From: Thalassia testudinum
Lineage: Eukaryota; Streptophyta; Magnoliopsida; Alismatales; Hydrocharitaceae
NCBI GenBank assembly: GCA_037157565.1
Contig: JAZHRO010000073.1
Location: 12,964,501-13,028,500, forward strand
Length of the DNA stretch: 64,000 bases
Direction: 5' to 3'
Part shown: piece by piece, positions 10,116 to 20,720 of the stretch
Layout of the letters: every line of letters starts with the position of its first letter
How positions within the stretch are numbered: the stretch's first letter is position 1
Position numbers and translations under genes: made by a program
Notes under the pieces: generated by a model
Database searches by the model: none
The model's input: only the letters and a program-made list of their open reading frames with translations
What the model was told of the DNA's origin: nothing

Positions 10116-13100
10116 ATGTTTGGGAGGAGGTCACAAAACCCTGAACTATTTGAATTGACTGATAAATCTAGAAAACAAGTCGAATCGTCCTCCTCCTCCA
10201 CAAACATGGCTGCACGCCCACCCCCAAATCCCGAGGGAGGAAACCGCCCTCAGAATCCACCAGGTGGTGGAGCCTTAGAACCCATAACCCGCCTCCAAGC
10301 CCAAATGGAAATGTATAATGAGCAAATCGAAGCCATTCGGGAAACATTGGAGGAAATGCAGAACCCTCCCGAACGGGAGGAGCCTAGGTCTCTTAGCTCT
10401 TATCAGAATCCCGCTGCTACAGAGACCATAGGACAAATTCGGGTTCCCATGGGCGGGGACGACTTTGAATTAAAACCAAACATAATTGGCCTAATCAATT
10501 TTCACTTTCATGGTCTTGCAAGTGAAGACCCATTTCTCCACTTGGAAGACCTAACCCGACTTGCTGAAACCGTTAAACCAAGAAATGTCGGGTTATCTAT
10601 AGTCCTCATGAAGATGTTCCCGTTTTCATTACGGGATAAAGCGTCGCAATGGTTACGCACCCTTGGGAGAACCATCCACTCTTGGGAAGAGATGCGAACA
10701 GCATTTCTCAAGAAGTTCTTCCCAATCGGGCGAACCAATGCGCTTCGCCGTGCTATCACTTCATTTATGCAACAAAACGGCGAACAATTTCATGAGGCAT
10801 GGGAGAGGTATAACGACCTCCTCAGGAAGTGTCCGCATCACGGTCTGCCTAAGTGGCATATAGCCCAGATTTTCTACTATGGGCTAAATGAGACTTTGAA
10901 GCAGATTGCAGACGCTTCCTGCGGAGGGAACTTTATGAATAAAGACGAGAATGGAGCATTCGAGCTGTTTGAAAATATGAGTGAAAACTCGATGAACAAT
11001 GCTTCCATTGTCGCCTTTAATCGTACCAGCCAGCCCCGAAATGTCCACGAAGTTGACACGGGACCCTCCCATTCATCCACTGATCTAAGCCTTATTGCAC
11101 AAAAACTGGATGAAGTCTCCGTCGTGCACAAGAAGCTGGATGAGCTTCTGGCCAACCCCGCCCGATCTATGGCAAACACCACCTCTTCACCACTTCGTCA
11201 CAATCCAAGTTCTTCTAATACCAGGCTTATCCCGAGAAACCCCGTTAGACCTTCCTTACCAAGTGTCGCGCCAAGCGACTCGGTAAGTCATGTGGAACTG
11301 GCTTCTGCGAGCCAGTATTTCGACACGGAGGACCAAGCCTCCGTGTGCTCTGACGCATATCTACATGCGGACGCGTCTTCTGGCATAGAAGATGCTTGCG
11401 CCCTGGGGAACAACCCGTTCTCTGCCACTTATAACCCAGGGTGGCGTAATCACCCGAACTTTGCATGGTCCAACAACCCGCAGCGCCAAAACCCCGCGGG
11501 TGGACCAATGCGACCGTCCGCACCCGTCATCCCAAGGGTCCAGTTTAATCCTATGGCAAATCCGCCATCAGGCCCTTGCGTACCACAAACTGAACACGCA
11601 TCAAGCCCTCTTGACAAATTGATGCGAATGATGACGGAAATGTCAAAGCGCCATGAAGAGAACATGACCTCTCTTCAGCACCAATTGGCGCAGCAGAATG
11701 CCGAGATCAGTCAACTACGCATGGCGACTCGATCTCAGGGCACTCTTCCCGCCCAACCTATTCCAAACCCGCGAAATTTCGTGCCCCGTGGTTCTCAACC
11801 ACAGGTACGACCTTCTCAGGGACAGGTTAATCAAGTTCTGCAAGCTCCGAACATTCCACCGGGATTTCAGGCTAATCCTGCTGCAGCACCACACTCTTAT
11901 ATCCCCATTGCAAACCCTCCTCCACCGTATGATCCCACTGGACCCGCATCGTCCAATGCTATCACTACGAGGAGCGGTAAGCAGACCGTCGATCCGCCTC
12001 GACCTGATCCTGGCCCATCTTCTTCTTCGCCCTCTCATTCGGAATGCATACCGCATTCGCGAGAGGATGATGCACCAAAACTTGTGCCAGAATCAGTCCC
12101 ATTCCCTGAGGCTCTACTAAGGGAGCCAAAAGGCAAAAAGAAAAATACGCAGGCCTTTGACAACCTACGTAATTTGTTCAGGGATGTAGAAATCAAGGTA
12201 CCCCTGCTCGAGGCAATCGACCACATACCTACTGTCGCTCGATTTTTCAAAGACTACACAACACCCAGGCGACAGTCAAAGAAGACTAAGAATCCGGTGG
12301 TTCTCTCGCCTCATGCGAGTTGTGCTATACTATCAAACTTACCACCGAAGCAGAAAGATCCGGGCACACCACTGATTTCCTGTAGCATCCAAGGCTGCAG
12401 TTTTAACCGTGCCTTGCTTGATCTAGGATCTTCCATCAATCTCATACCGACCATCATGCTCAAAAAATTTTCCTTGGGAAATCTGAAACCCACCCCTGTC
12501 ACGTTACAGTTGGCAGATCGTTCTGTCAAAATCCCGAAGGGTGTGGTGGAAGACGTGGTGGTTAGGGTCAACAGTCTCTGTTTTCCTGTTGACTTTCTTG
12601 TTTTAGATATGGAAGTTCCTAGTTCACTTTCTGATTGTCCGATCATCCTCGGTCGACCTTTCTTGGCCACAGCCCGCGCCCACATCGACTGCGAGTCGGG
12701 CTGTATTGAGATTGCCGTTGGATCTGAGAAGCTCAAGCTTAACATATTCAAGGCAGCCAAGAACTTTGATTGCGATTGCATTGAGGATGACACGTCTGAC
12801 GAGGACATGGCTGTCAGTACGTGTATCGATCTAATTGGAGCCGATTCAGACTGCTGCAAATTACCTGACGACTGCCTGACCAACACAAACTGTGACGTTC
12901 CCCAATCCCTCCCTATTCCTGTACCTTCTCCTGACCAGACTTCTGACGAGGTTTTCTCCGCTTCCCATACCTCGTGGTCTGAGTCATTGCCGGGCTGCTC
13001 ACCACCGGTCCACACTATGGAAGACCGGATTGCCCTTTCTTTCCCGCTAAATCAGGCGGATTTGCAAATCCACACTGGGACCTTGAGCCCACAGCTTACT

Positions 13101-13544
13101 CACCGGGGCTATTCCCTTTTGGATCCATCTATCCAAAAAGCCCCCCTTCTTGGCCAATCTAAGGGCCAACTTCCTCTTCCTGATCTGTTTTCTGATCCGC
13201 CTGGGACACTCTCGTCCCAGAAAACGCCAAATCTCTCACCATCCACCATTACTTTTCACGCCTTTATCGCGATTACTTCGCTTTTCTCTTCACCACCCAC
13301 CATCCACCCACCCTTCCACCCTGATTTATACCCTGAACCTCAGCTCCTGTTACCCGATCTGTCATCCGTTCTCTGCCTTTCCTTGCATGCATATGAGGAC
13401 ATAGCATTGTTTGGCATGGGGGGGTGGATAGGCATCCATAGGATCCGGGTATTTTATGGTATCAGACAATTACCACCTATTTATAAATATGCAAGAAAAA
13501 GAAAAAAGAAAAGAAAAAAAAAAAAAAAAAAAAAAAATAAATAA
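10116..13544 (+). CDS. Gag-protease polyprotein of element A, intact
   Basis: 1142 codons from the first ATG after the leader. Gag would form the virus-like particle and the protease would cut it. Residues about 130-292 are the Athila/Tat capsid domain (HLEDLTRLAE, FSLRDKASQWLRTL, FLKKFFPIGRTNALRRA, CPHHGLPKWHIAQIF). Near residue 440 is NPGWRNHPNFAW, and then a Pro/Gln/Ser-rich linker. An aspartic protease-like domain follows at about 740-890, with ALLDLGSS (Asp 769, the DLG form usual in this clade) and the later PIILGRPFLATARAHID. There is no CCHC zinc knuckle. The ORF ends in a lysine run encoded by a poly(A) tract (13514-13537), so its last ~20 residues are probably not original. No polymerase follows, so the element needs help in trans. 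It is the only undamaged long ORF here. Confidence 0.93.
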   Translation: MFGRRSQNPELFELTDKSRKQVESSSSSTNMAARPPPNPEGGNRPQNPPGGGALEPITRLQAQMEMYNEQIEAIRETLEEMQNPPEREEPRSLSSYQNPAATETIGQIRVPMGGDDFELKPNIIGLINFHFHGLASEDPFLHLEDLTRLAETVKPRNVGLSIVLMKMFPFSLRDKASQWLRTLGRTIHSWEEMRTAFLKKFFPIGRTNALRRAITSFMQQNGEQFHEAWERYNDLLRKCPHHGLPKWHIAQIFYYGLNETLKQIADASCGGNFMNKDENGAFELFENMSENSMNNASIVAFNRTSQPRNVHEVDTGPSHSSTDLSLIAQKLDEVSVVHKKLDELLANPARSMANTTSSPLRHNPSSSNTRLIPRNPVRPSLPSVAPSDSVSHVELASASQYFDTEDQASVCSDAYLHADASSGIEDACALGNNPFSATYNPGWRNHPNFAWSNNPQRQNPAGGPMRPSAPVIPRVQFNPMANPPSGPCVPQTEHASSPLDKLMRMMTEMSKRHEENMTSLQHQLAQQNAEISQLRMATRSQGTLPAQPIPNPRNFVPRGSQPQVRPSQGQVNQVLQAPNIPPGFQANPAAAPHSYIPIANPPPPYDPTGPASSNAITTRSGKQTVDPPRPDPGPSSSSPSHSECIPHSREDDAPKLVPESVPFPEALLREPKGKKKNTQAFDNLRNLFRDVEIKVPLLEAIDHIPTVARFFKDYTTPRRQSKKTKNPVVLSPHASCAILSNLPPKQKDPGTPLISCSIQGCSFNRALLDLGSSINLIPTIMLKKFSLGNLKPTPVTLQLADRSVKIPKGVVEDVVVRVNSLCFPVDFLVLDMEVPSSLSDCPIILGRPFLATARAHIDCESGCIEIAVGSEKLKLNIFKAAKNFDCDCIEDDTSDEDMAVSTCIDLIGADSDCCKLPDDCLTNTNCDVPQSLPIPVPSPDQTSDEVFSASHTSWSESLPGCSPPVHTMEDRIALSFPLNQADLQIHTGTLSPQLTHRGYSLLDPSIQKAPLLGQSKGQLPLPDLFSDPPGTLSSQKTPNLSPSTITFHAFIAITSLFSSPPTIHPPFHPDLYPEPQLLLPDLSSVLCLSLHAYEDIALFGMGGWIGIHRIRVFYGIRQLPPIYKYARKRKKKRKKKKKKKNK
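13393..13430 (+). other. Internal polypurine-like tract of element A
   Basis: ATGAGGACATAGCATTG followed by TTGGCATGGGGGGGTGGATA, overlapping the end of the gag frame. It resembles the true 3' polypurine tract of the same element (GGCATGGGGGTA, 14566-14577) and has counterparts just after the coding region in B, C, D and E. It could be a second priming site for plus-strand DNA. Confidence 0.6.
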
Positions 13545-13973
13545 ATATATATATATATTAGTAATAAATGGTGTTTAGTAATGATCTAAAAGCTGAAACA
13601 AAAATACAATAAGTGTTTATGGATATTCAACCTCTGTTTTGAAGAATTTCCAGGCCACAGAAGCTTGATTCGCTCAGGCTCGGCTTAATTCACTTAAAGC
13701 ATTGACGAAATAGATCAAAATCTCTCCTAACTAAGAACGTTTCTTGTACCTGAGACACCAGTACAGGATTCGTTGGTTTACTTTTTCTTGAGAGCTTAAG
13801 TAAACTTGGTTCACACTACACATATCAGGAAAGAACAGGTGAACATAAGATCCAACCCTAGTGTTCATTAGGAAAGGTGGAGTCCTTACCTGTGCGTGCA
13901 GGTAGACTTTTTATCCCAAGCTTTAGTCTTGTGTTTAGGAGTGCCTCTTTCCAACAAAAAGAAACTCTCCCAC

Positions 13974-14029
<56 letters not shown>

Positions 14030-14074
14030 GTGCTCTTTCAAAATGTGTTGTAAGAGATATACTGACATATGTTT

Positions 14075-14110
<36 letters not shown>

Positions 14111-14540
14111 TGTTGCAAAAGAGTCAGTATATCTCATAAATATCGGTATAATTTGTTTTTCGAAAATGGGAGTTGAGTTTTCCGTAATCATCGTAAGGGT
14201 CAATCCGAAAACACGAGCTGAAATTGGGACCAACCTGTACTTAAAAATTCGTGAAACCCTGGGAGTGAGTCTTAAGGTTCATCTGGTCAGTCTTGATCCT
14301 TCACTATGCACAAACCATAACCTCTTGAGCTCTCGAGTTTGGAAAAACCTCCTGGGTCCTGGAAATCGTACTTAAGGTTTAAATATCAAGAGTCCTGGTT
14401 AGTTGAGAGATGATCTTTGTCATGTAAGACTTAAAGTACTGGTAATCTTCTCTACAATTGGTTCTCACAATATCCGATAATAAACACACCGATATCATCT
14501 CAGAAGAAAATCTTCAGCTTAAGAACATTTCCAAATACGG
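13545..14540 (+). other. 3' non-coding region of element A, with poly(A) tracts
   Basis: No gene. It has A-runs of 53 (13975-14027) and 33 (14076-14108). The second lies inside an inverted repeat whose 13-bp arms GAGATATACTGAC (14054-14066) and GTCAGTATATCTC (14123-14135) match perfectly. The rest is unremarkable. Confidence 0.7.
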
Positions 14541-14579
14541 TTTTGCTAGGGACTAGCAAAAGATAGGCATGGGGGTATA
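14541..14579 (+). other. 3' stem-loop and polypurine tract of element A
   Basis: Arms TTTTGCTAG (14541-14549) and CTAGCAAAA (14553-14561) around a GGA loop, then GATAGGCATGGGGGTATA up to the 3' LTR at 14580. The purine stretch primes plus-strand synthesis in LTR retrotransposons. The same stem-loop plus tract occurs in B, C, D and E. Confidence 0.85.
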
Positions 14580-16067
14580 TGTTTGCACCTCAAAACACGC
14601 CTATAAGAACGCCTTCTTATGCTATTTCCTAGCACTACCTATGCATATTAGGATTCCATTGTTGCATTTGTAAAAATACATGCATTCATGCATTTAATTA
14701 AGAGGAGGGAAGATTGGAATAAAAGGGCTTCATAATTTACATTTTCCTCAAGTACCTCTTTACAAAAATCCATCTCTTCTATTTTTATTTCCTCTTGATT
14801 TCTATTTTTTTTCTCTCCTGCGGCTGCAAGCTTCTCCGCTGCCTCTCCCCGCCATGTGCCTTCCCGCAGCCGCATGCAGCAGTCCCGCCTCTCCCTGCTG
14901 TCCTGCGGTCCTTCCCGCGCGCGTCCGCCCTCTCCCTGCCCAAGCCATTCCCTGCGGCTGCCATTCCTCCCATCTTCCCGCTGCTGCAACTTCCCGCGCC
15001 TCTCCCTGCAGCAGCCACTCTCCCGCGCCTCTCCCTGCAGCAGCCACTCTCCAACGCCTCTCCCTGCTGCTGCCATGCCTCCCCGCCATCCTCTCCTCCT
15101 CTATAAAGCAGCAGCTCTTCCTCGCGACGAGGGGAAGGGGGGAACATTGCTGCAATACGCAGCTGCGGCTGGCTGCAGCAAGAAAGAATCACACCAGCAG
15201 GCCGCCACCTTCCTCTCCTCCCTCTCCCCTCCATACGCCGGACCTCCTTCGAGGAGAAACCCGACGGGCAGGAGCTCACTGTGGTGCACACTACCACAGT
15301 GAGACCATCACCGCCCAGCTCTTCAAAGAGCCGGTGGGCGTGGTGGCTCTCTGTTTTCATTTGTTTTCCGTTCCTGCCCTTCCCGCCATTGCTGCTTCTT
15401 CAAAGTCTGAAGCTGGAAGCAGCAGCAGCAGCTAAGCGGAAGCAGCAGCAGCAGCTAAGCGGCGGCAGCAGCAGCAGCAGCGGCAGCGGCCCCCGCAGCT
15501 TCCGCGAGCGTCTGCAGGCGCCCCAGCCCCTCTGCACGCGCCTGCAGGCCTTCCCCGCCTCCGTTCGTCTGCTCTGTCGCCCGCCTCTGCGCCCGCAACC
15601 GGCCGCTGCGCGCACTGCAGCGGCCGGCCAGGCCCCTTCCCGGCTCCCTGCCAACCTCTGCAAGCGTCCGCGCGCGCCTGCAGACCTCCTCCGCGCCCGC
15701 CTGCAGACTCCCCGCCTCCCTCTCTGAGCGCGCTGTCGCGAGCCTCCGCGCTCGCAGCCGGCGACGCAGACTCCTCTCCTCCTCTGGGCGAAGACGCGCC
15801 CGTGCGCCCGCGACCATCAGACGACGGTCTTCACCTCCGGACGTCTTAACTCGCCTCCTGCAGTGCGGCTGCCTCCGTTCTCTCCGCTCCTGCCAGCTCT
15901 CTCCTGCCAGCTCTCTCCTCCGTTCTCTCCTCTCTCTCCGCTCTCTCCTGCATTCTCTCCCTCTGCCGATCTCTCTCTCTCTCTCTCTCTTTCTTTTTTT
16001 TTCACTTACAGCAACACACACACACCCATTCACCGACACACACACTCACACACTAATAGTAACTTAT

Positions 16068-16125
<58 letters not shown>

Positions 16126-16208
16126 CTATATATATATACTTATATATACATAGTATATCTATATAGTTATGTATACATACATATAATATAATATATATAT
16201 ACATATGC

Positions 16209-16246
<38 letters not shown>

Positions 16247-16411
16247 CTCATATACATATATATATATATATACATATCTATATACTTATACATATACACA
16301 TATATATATATACATATATATCTAGATACATATATACCTATATACATATATATATATATATATCTATATAGTATTATATATATATACTTATATACATATA
16401 TACATAGCTAT

Positions 16412-16457
<46 letters not shown>

Positions 16458-17229
16458 CTATATATATATATATATCTATCTATATATATCTATACATATA
16501 TACTTATACATTTATATACATACATATGTACATATATTTTCGCGTTATTTACTATATGCTGTATCGCGGGAATATTTGCACCAGTTGCTGATATTCTGCG
16601 ATACAGCGTGTACAAAAAGCGTGGTCCCATACATCATCCATCCTCCATCCACACTCCACGCGGCACCTAGTCGTGTTGGTTGCGTCTCTCTAGACGTCGG
16701 CTGACTCGACATAGTGCTACACTCCATCGTCACCTCCACCCCCACCCCTTTATATATATACTACATATAAATATATATCTATAGCTACTATATTTACTTT
16801 CTATCTGATAGCTTACTTAGTAAAAAGATAAAAAAAGGGTATAAAAGTGAAAAGATAATCTTTGATTTGCAGGTACCCCATCTTGCAAGTAGCAAGACGT
16901 GTTTTGAAACTCTGTTTTGGCTAAAAGCAAAGGACACAATTTTGAGGGTGTGCCTCAAGAACAAGGATTACCAGAAAAAAAACCTAAATAAGAAAAATAC
17001 CAAAAACAGAATAAACGAACGGAAGAGACGCGTTTTAAGGAAAACGTAGAAACTCGACTTGAACCCCACTTCCCTGAGTTCGACCCTGGGCTTAAAAGTG
17101 ACAAGATAAAATCAATTAGGCCAGGTTAAAAATTTTGTAAAGAGATGGTTAGGTCTGAATTAGGTTAACCACTATACACATTTCAACGATAAAAATATCA
17201 TATTAACAACCTATCCAGGCCGACCATCA
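14580..17229 (+). repeat. 3' LTR of element A
   Basis: 2650 bp, the same order of parts as the 5' LTR at an offset of 8517 bp, rising to 8521 bp after the AT repeat. Translations of both LTRs outside the AT repeat are the same in every frame compared. Followed by GGTAT. Confidence 0.96.
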
Positions 17230-17763
17230 GGTATCGATACTTGTGACTCCCAGGTTTGAAATTCTTTGGGCACAGTAAACTACCTATACTGGTACTCATC
17301 ATGGGTACCGACACTTGTAAGGTTCAGCCAGAATTAGGCCTTCAACCTGCGGCCAACATGTACTGGTACTCATGGTTGGTACTGGTACTTGTCCACAGTT
17401 TGAGATGAATTCTCAAACCTGTGCCTTGCAAATACCAGTACTGATGAACAATATCGGTACTTGCTTACAAGTACCTATTTTAAGTATTTTAATTCATTAT
17501 GTACTTTGAAAATATTCGCAATATAAATCCTAATTTATCTCTAATTGATTTTACAATCCAAGTTATGATTCTTTTGTTAAGAGGCATATAAAATCTTTAA
17601 ATTGAAAAACCTAAACTAAAAAACTAAAGGTCAAAGATGATCTTCTTCTCCTCGACTCATCCTTGTCATCTTGCCTCCTCCTTATCATCATCTTCTCTTT
17701 CTCATCATCATGCCTTCATTACTTCCTATTTGGCTTGATCTTCACCTAAATCCTGAAGGACAC
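17230..17763 (-). repeat. LTR-1 of element G, part 2
   Basis: After the GGTAT target copy this matches 23116-23650 (LTR-2): the GACTCCCA, GGCCAACATGTAC and CATCATCATGCCTTCA phrases are in the same order. It carries degenerate TACTGGTACT repeats and stops at GACAC (17759-17763), the target site of the solo LTR J. Confidence 0.85.
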
Positions 17764-18585
17764 TGACGAGAGCCTCATCATGAGCCATAACTAGCTCATT
17801 TTGACCCAATAAAGAAGATAAAAGCTCCTACATAACCTAGAAGAAGGCCTAACTAAAGGAACAAGTGCTCTGAGAAGAAAACATGAAATAAAGGTTAAAA
17901 CTGTAATTTTACCATTGCAGTACATAAACGGGATTTCTCAGAAGCCAAACAGAGGTCAAATGGTCCAAATAAGGTAAAAAGTGGGTTGAGTTAATCAGAA
18001 ATGGGTTCATGTGCAATCTACGAACTAAATGACACTTGGTAACCCTAAAACAGACCCACTTAAATTAACAAGGTTCCGATCAGAACTAAAAGCAAGTAAA
18101 CCCTCTACAAATCATGGAAAAACATCCTCTAGGGTTTAGAACACTTAATTTAGCCTTTGGAACCTAGTTTGACCTAGATTAGGGTCCTAGCTCTTCAATT
18201 AACCTAATTTAGGTTTTTACGCAAAATATTCAGTCAAACGAGGTCAAACCTAAAATCCAACTTCACCATTGGATTCCTTAGGTCCAAATTAGGTTTGTAC
18301 CAAAATTTGGACCTAAGGAGAGGTCATCTTGACCTACTTTACAATTTAGTACACCCAAATCACAAATTGGTCCCTATCTTTTGAATACCTTTACGGAGAG
18401 CCCCCTAGGTTCTTTGCCTCCTTTGCAAACCGGTCCTGCCGCCATTGCTAGGGCAGAATCGAGCTCCGGCGAGGTTCGGAGAGGGATTGCTCTCTAATCC
18501 CTCAGAGATTCCCTCCCAGAAATGGAAGGAGGATTCTCTGAGGAATTCCCTTCCTTATAAAGTCAATTACAATCGCTGGTGTGAA

Positions 18586-18620
18586 CCCAATCTCTCGTGC
18601 GAACGCACGAGAGATTTGGG
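18586..18620. other. Near-perfect palindrome in J
   Basis: Arms TCTCTCGTGCG (18591-18601) and CGCACGAGAGA (18604-18614) separated by AA. Flanking CCCAA and TTGGG extend the pairing with one unpaired base. It would form a cruciform or RNA hairpin. Confidence 0.85.
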
Positions 18621-19600
18621 TATCCACCTTCCTTCCAACTCCGGCAATTCGGCAGACCTAATGGCGCGTTCTCCACGCGCTGGCAGGAGCGGCCAACACC
18701 TATAAAACACCCCCCAGACCCTACCGCAGGACCCGAGCTTGATTTGGCCGAGTGTCCACCCCCAATTCGTCTCCTCTTGCCTGGCCAAAAGTCCCAGCAA
18801 GTTCCGGCGAGCCCCCCTCCCCTCCCTCTTCGCTCTGCCACAAAACCAGTGGCAGAGTTAGCTTCCTGACTTCCCTCCGCGTCGCGCAGTACCCGCGCAC
18901 GCCGCCTCAGCCCCGTCGTCGCCACCGTTCTCCCCCACTGGGCGTCATCTTCTCCGGCGACAGTAGGTACTGCTGTCCGCCTTCCGTCCCCTTTCGTCCT
19001 TACAATTAGGTTAGAACTCCTCTCCATCCTATCCTCTCTCTTTTCCCCCTGTTATCACATTTGATTACCCCTCGACCGACGCTGACCACCCTCATCTTCC
19101 ACATCACTGACCGATCTCCGGCGAGCCGCTTCCACCATTCCAGCCCCCCACCCGGCTCGCCAACCACCTCGAGAGCTCCGCCTCAACACCAGGAACTCGC
19201 TCCACCCCACAACTGCCACTCCAGACCTCCATAATCACCCCCCGAACAACCCACCATCTCCAGCCACAGGTTGACCTAGGCACGCACTTCTAGGCCAACC
19301 TGCGGCCTGCAGCATCGTCCACCGCCTTCGCCGTGCCACGGCGAAGGTCTCTAGCTGATCTGATTGGGCCGAGAGGCTTGTTCTGTGCATGACAGTGTTT
19401 GAGCCGTTGCCGCCATGGACGACCTCTGATGAAGCTCCAACGAAGCTCCAAGCATCAGGCTTCCCAGGCTGCAGATGCAGGAGACTCATGCGAGTGTCGC
19501 GAGGTGAGTGAGCCCAGCACGAAGCACCAGCAGAGCCATCCTCTTGGGCAATTGCATACGAGAGTCTGCAGGCGCGCGTGAAATCAGGGCGGACCGTTTA

Positions 19601-19641
19601 GTCCCACATCGTGGGATTGCAGCACTCAGGTACGCTATAAA
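19601..19641 (+). promoter_or_regulatory. snRNA-type USE plus TATA pair in J
   Basis: GTCCCACATCG at 19601-19611 fits the plant snRNA upstream sequence element (RTCCCACATCG) at all 11 positions. TATAAA follows at 19636-19641, 24 bp after it, the spacing typical of plant Pol III-type U6 and U3 promoters. A TTTT run is at 19878-19881. I do not recognise the would-be transcript (from about 19665) as U6, U3, 7SL or MRP RNA. The USE lies in a small palindrome (CCCACATCGTGGG), so chance is possible. Confidence 0.45.
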
Positions 19642-20395
19642 TTGTATTTGTGCTTTAAGCTTGTTGCCTCCGTAAGCACAGGGATGAGGTCCCTCACTGC
19701 CCTCACACGCCTCGTCTGCGGCTTGACCTTGCGGATCTGGCTGATCCGACCCGACTTAGACCTACGCACTCCTCGCGCATCACCACTTGCCGGTGCGCCT
19801 GGTCCCGGGTAGAGGGAGAGCGTCCATGAGCGAACTGCTTAAGAGAGAGACGTGCGGGTAGAGGGAGAAGGGTTAGGTTTTGCTCCTGTGCAGGCAGGCT
19901 GAACGCAGGAGAAGAAGGACTTGGCCGCTACAGAAGAAGAAGGAAAGGCAAGCCAAAGAAGAAAAGAAAGAAGGAGCAAGACAGAGAAGAAGAAGAAAGA
20001 AAGAAGCTTTCGCAGGAGAAGGAAAGCAGAAGAAGAAGGCTTCACAAGACAAGAAAGAAAGCAGAGAAAGAAGCAAACGAAGAAGAAAATGAGAGACTGC
20101 AGAAGAAGAAGAAAAGGAGAAATACTTTTAAGACGTCTGATCTTGTGATCAGACGTCCAATTTCATATTTTTGTCCTAATTATTTTTAATTGCATACATT
20201 CACATTTGAATTGATATTTTGAGTAAATTAGAGTGTTCAATTACATTTTGACTAGTAGTAATTTCCATTTGCTCCCTGTGATCGACCTCGGATACTCCGG
20301 TCTTCGAGTAATAAAATTCTTTATATTTGTTTAGACGTTTTGTCGGTTATACTACAACGTGACATCCTTTAAACCCGCACAAAACGTCGACAACT

Positions 20396-20469
20396 GACAC
20401 TTAATGGCAAACATTAATCCATAATAATTTTATTAACACCAAAACAAGATGTGGAACAAGGTTACAACA
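20396..20469 (-). repeat. LTR-1 of element G, part 3 (LTR start)
   Basis: After GACAC this matches 23656-23726. On the minus strand the LTR begins TGTTGTAACCTTG at 20469, compared with TGTTGGAACCTTG in LTR-2, a common copia LTR start. Confidence 0.85.
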
Positions 20470-20720
20470 ATATCCCTCTTTTTGGTGTTGACAAAACTAT
20501 CATGCAAAAAAATAATTTTTAGCAATGTTATATATGGGAAAAACTTTTAATTAAATCCTCCCCCTAAATATAACCTCCCAGTAAAACTTTTACTATTTGC
20601 TCTTTATTTTTCTCCCCCATTTTGTCAATAACAAAAAATGAAGGGGTAAAAAAAAAATATCATTCCAAAAAAAATTACAGTAGTCCACCTTTCTTGATCT
20701 TCATGTAGTTTGTAGAATTG
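20470..20720 (-). other. 3' non-coding end and polypurine tract of G, middle unit
   Basis: Minus-strand AAAAAGAGGGATAT abuts the LTR start (20470-20484), preceded by TAGTTTTGTCAACACC. The right unit has the same order at 23727-23770. No gene between this and the gag stop at 20721. Confidence 0.7.

Larger units (their letters stand above)
6063..17229 (+). mobile_element. Element A: complete non-autonomous Athila-like LTR retrotransposon
   Basis: Two LTRs of 2646 and 2650 bp start TGTTTGCACC and end GACCATCA, and the element is flanked by GGTAT at 6058-6062 and 17230-17234. The internal 5.9 kb holds a tRNA-Asp primer site, a 1.4 kb leader, one intact gag-protease ORF, a 3' non-coding part and a polypurine tract. 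There is no reverse transcriptase, RNase H or integrase. The only LTR differences I found are two 2-bp length changes inside AT repeats, so the insertion is recent. It was presumably mobilised by an autonomous relative. It interrupts LTR-1 of element G. Confidence 0.96.
17764..20395 (+). mobile_element. J: probable solo LTR of an Athila/Tat-like element
   Basis: LTR-2 of G reads straight through the corresponding point (near 23655), so 17764-20395 is an insertion. GACAC flanks it at 17759-17763 and 20396-20400. It starts TGACGAGAG and ends CGACAACT, where CA would be expected; a single change would explain this. Near the end it has GCTCCCTGTGATCGACC (about 20271), the segment found near the 3' end of the other Ty3 LTRs here. 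There is no primer site, ORF or second LTR, so it is probably a solo LTR in plus orientation. It could instead be another kind of insertion, so the call is tentative. Confidence 0.65.

Noticed and set aside
10508..13015. Minus-strand and shifted frames opposite the A gag
   Set aside because: Shadows of the intact gag-protease frame.
19665..19885. U6, U3, 7SL or MRP RNA gene behind the USE/TATA pair
   Set aside because: The start and conserved internal boxes of these RNAs, as far as I know them, are not present; kept only as a promoter-like site.
19880..20148. Lys/Glu/Arg-rich frames in J
   Set aside because: GAAGAAGAA-type repeat, no domain, within the putative solo LTR.
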